In this document: positions 5,523 through 6,349 of the stretch, one piece after another
How positions within the stretch are numbered: the stretch's first letter is position 1
How the letters are laid out: the number at the start of each line of letters is the position of its first letter
Origin: a candidate division TA06 bacterium DG_78
GTDB lineage: Bacteria > Hydrothermota > Tepidihabitantia > SM23-42
Assembly (NCBI GenBank): GCA_001303225.1
Contig: LJNI01000173.1
Location: forward strand, 1-6,349
Direction of reading: 5' to 3'
DNA length: 6,349 bases
The notes under the pieces: generated by a model
Told to the model about the DNA's origin: nothing
What the model saw: the letters and a program-made list of their open reading frames with translations, nothing else
Databases searched by the model: none
Made by a program: the position numbers and the translations under genes

Positions 5523-5749
5523 TGCAGGATTACTCGCGCGATATTACGGGGTGTATCTTTTTTACCAATTTTTCTCAAATTCTTCCTCATCTCAACAATC
5601 TTGTCTGGATGAGATAAGAGAGCGGATATTGTTCGTTTTGCATTATCTTTTGTAAGCCTCAGTGCTGCACCATGGCCAATAAAAAAATCTTCGTTTTTAT
5701 CTTCAAGCCCAACAATAGAATTTGCAAATAGAAGACACGACCAACCGTG
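5519..5749 (-). pseudogene. C-terminal remnant of the interrupted glycosyltransferase
   Basis: This frame encodes the end of the same glycosyltransferase family as 5703-6349, in another frame. It reads HGWSCLLFANSIVGLEDKNE, then DFFIGHGAALRLTKDNAK, ending RNIARVILQ. The pattern GLEDKNEDFFIGHGAAL corresponds to the GQEExNAxFxxxxGAA segment of UgtP/MurG-like enzymes, followed by the typical final helices. It has no start codon or SD of its own; the frame is closed upstream by TAA at 5770-5768. Its TGA forms a GTGA overlap with the Zincin_1 start, an intact operon junction. That shows this is the true 3' end of the upstream gene, not an independent gene. No further stops or frameshifts are present, so the break is recent or an assembly error. 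Confidence 0.75.
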
Positions 5750-6349
5750 CCTTTCCTTTAAGTTTTTTTATTCTTTCCATTACCTCTTTATTTTCACCAC
5801 ATAATACCAAAAGATCGTAATCAAAATCAACAATCTCTCGTACAATCTCGAACCATTCTCCACCGAAAACCTTACTTCCCATCACGACGGCTGAAATTCT
5901 TGTTTTGGATAAACCGAATCGTTTCTGCGCAGCATCTTTATTGATTTCGTGTTCGAGCTCGAGTGCTACAGGAATTCCGTAAGGGAAAACCTTGTTCTTA
6001 CTTACTCCATACGACAAAATTTGTTCGGTTAAAGACTCGTGCGGTATGAAATAGTGATCAATCTCATTATTCACCCAGTGTGGATGAACGTAATAATCGG
6101 TCACAACGATCCCTATCTTATAGTGGTAATCATTTTTGTACAACGCAGAAAAATACCCAGGTGAAAAATGACTACAAAATACATAATCTGGTTTAAATTT
6201 TTCCAGCAGATCTCTGAAGTTGTAGACAAGCGCCCTGTGCATTATGTACAGCAGTTTTGACGAACCAGAATCAACACCCACACTACCATAGAAAAATTTG
6301 AGTAACGCTCTTGCCCTCCTCTGTCCAAAATCATAGATTTTTGTATACG
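5703..6349 (-). CDS. MGDG synthase/UgtP-type glycosyltransferase, broken
   Basis: The gene runs off the right edge. The family transfers a sugar from a nucleotide sugar, usually to diacylglycerol, at the inner face of the membrane. Visible motifs are KPDYVFCSHFSPGYFSALYK, then IGIVVTDYYVHPHWVNNEID, HYFIPHESLTEQILSYGV, PYGIPV, QKRFGLSK, the Rossmann-start strand ISAVVMGSKVFGGEW and DYDLLVLCGENKEVMERI. The glycine loop is unusual (MGSKVFGG instead of MGGGxGxG). After KKLKGKA the frame runs into residues unrelated to the family (VSSICKFYCWA) and a TGA at 5705-5703. About 45 residues are absent, including the TKPGGLTxSEA-type donor-binding motif. The rest of the C-terminal domain is found in another frame down to 5519. 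The break point is near 5750. The product as read would lack part of the nucleotide-sugar site and is probably inactive, unless the deletion is an assembly artefact. A GTG at 6281 is a possible start, but homologous sequence continues upstream of it. Confidence 0.8.
   Translation of the reverse strand, partial: YTKIYDFGQRRARALLKFFYGSVGVDSGSSKLLYIMHRALVYNFRDLLEKFKPDYVFCSHFSPGYFSALYKNDYHYKIGIVVTDYYVHPHWVNNEIDHYFIPHESLTEQILSYGVSKNKVFPYGIPVALELEHEINKDAAQKRFGLSKTRISAVVMGSKVFGGEWFEIVREIVDFDYDLLVLCGENKEVMERIKKLKGKARLVVSSICKFYCWA

Noticed and set aside
2347..6343. A 13-nt sequence (AAATCTATGATTT) is shared by the hairpin core at 2347-2359 and the minus strand near 6326-6343.
   Set aside because: A 13-mer match between any two places in both strands of 6.3 kb is expected about once by chance, and this one is AT-rich and inside a coding frame on the right.

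Overview
The window is bacterial, AT-rich (roughly 40% GC by eye) and gene-dense. It carries a class II lysyl-tRNA synthetase, a Zincin_1 metallopeptidase, a UgtP/MGDG-type glycosyltransferase and a large exported ZU5/lipase-like/DUF2723-type/TPR protein tied to an ECF sigma factor and its zinc-finger anti-sigma. That mix resembles genomes of poorly cultivated lineages such as WOR-3/Stahlbacteria and other FCB-related candidate phyla. This placement is a guess from gene style, not something the window proves.

Layout. 1-1179 (minus): 5' four fifths of lysS, running off the left edge. 1180-1309: a short divergent intergenic region with two sigma-A-like promoters pointing outward, each placed so that transcription would begin at or next to the start codon (leaderless mRNAs). 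1310-1873 (plus): an unassigned winged-helix protein with a helical tail. 1876-6349 (minus): one probable operon, read right to left. Its order is glycosyltransferase (interrupted by a deletion plus frameshift), Zincin_1 protein (GTGA overlap), a 709-residue exported multidomain protein (strong Shine-Dalgarno, SD), ECF sigma factor (4-nt overlap, apparent ATA start), and membrane-anchored zinc-finger anti-sigma factor. The operon ends 2 bp from the 3' end of the winged-helix gene, with no terminator between them.

How it works together (inference). The sigma/anti-sigma pair is directly coupled to the gene of a cell-surface protein, as in ECF systems that sense and adjust the envelope. The surface protein has lost the serine of the hydrolase nucleophile elbow, so it probably binds or scaffolds rather than cleaves. 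Translation looks tuned at each cistron: the SD of the surface protein faces a perfect 7-bp inverted repeat, the sigma SD sits in a small hairpin before a non-canonical start, and the sigma/anti-sigma junction holds a 16-bp hairpin and a tandem 55-bp structured repeat that also encodes the last ~38 residues of the sigma factor.

Most worth checking: the ATA-initiated (or frameshift-expressed) sigma factor, the repeat-derived sigma tail, the dead lipase domain, the paired leaderless promoters, and the deletion in the glycosyltransferase.
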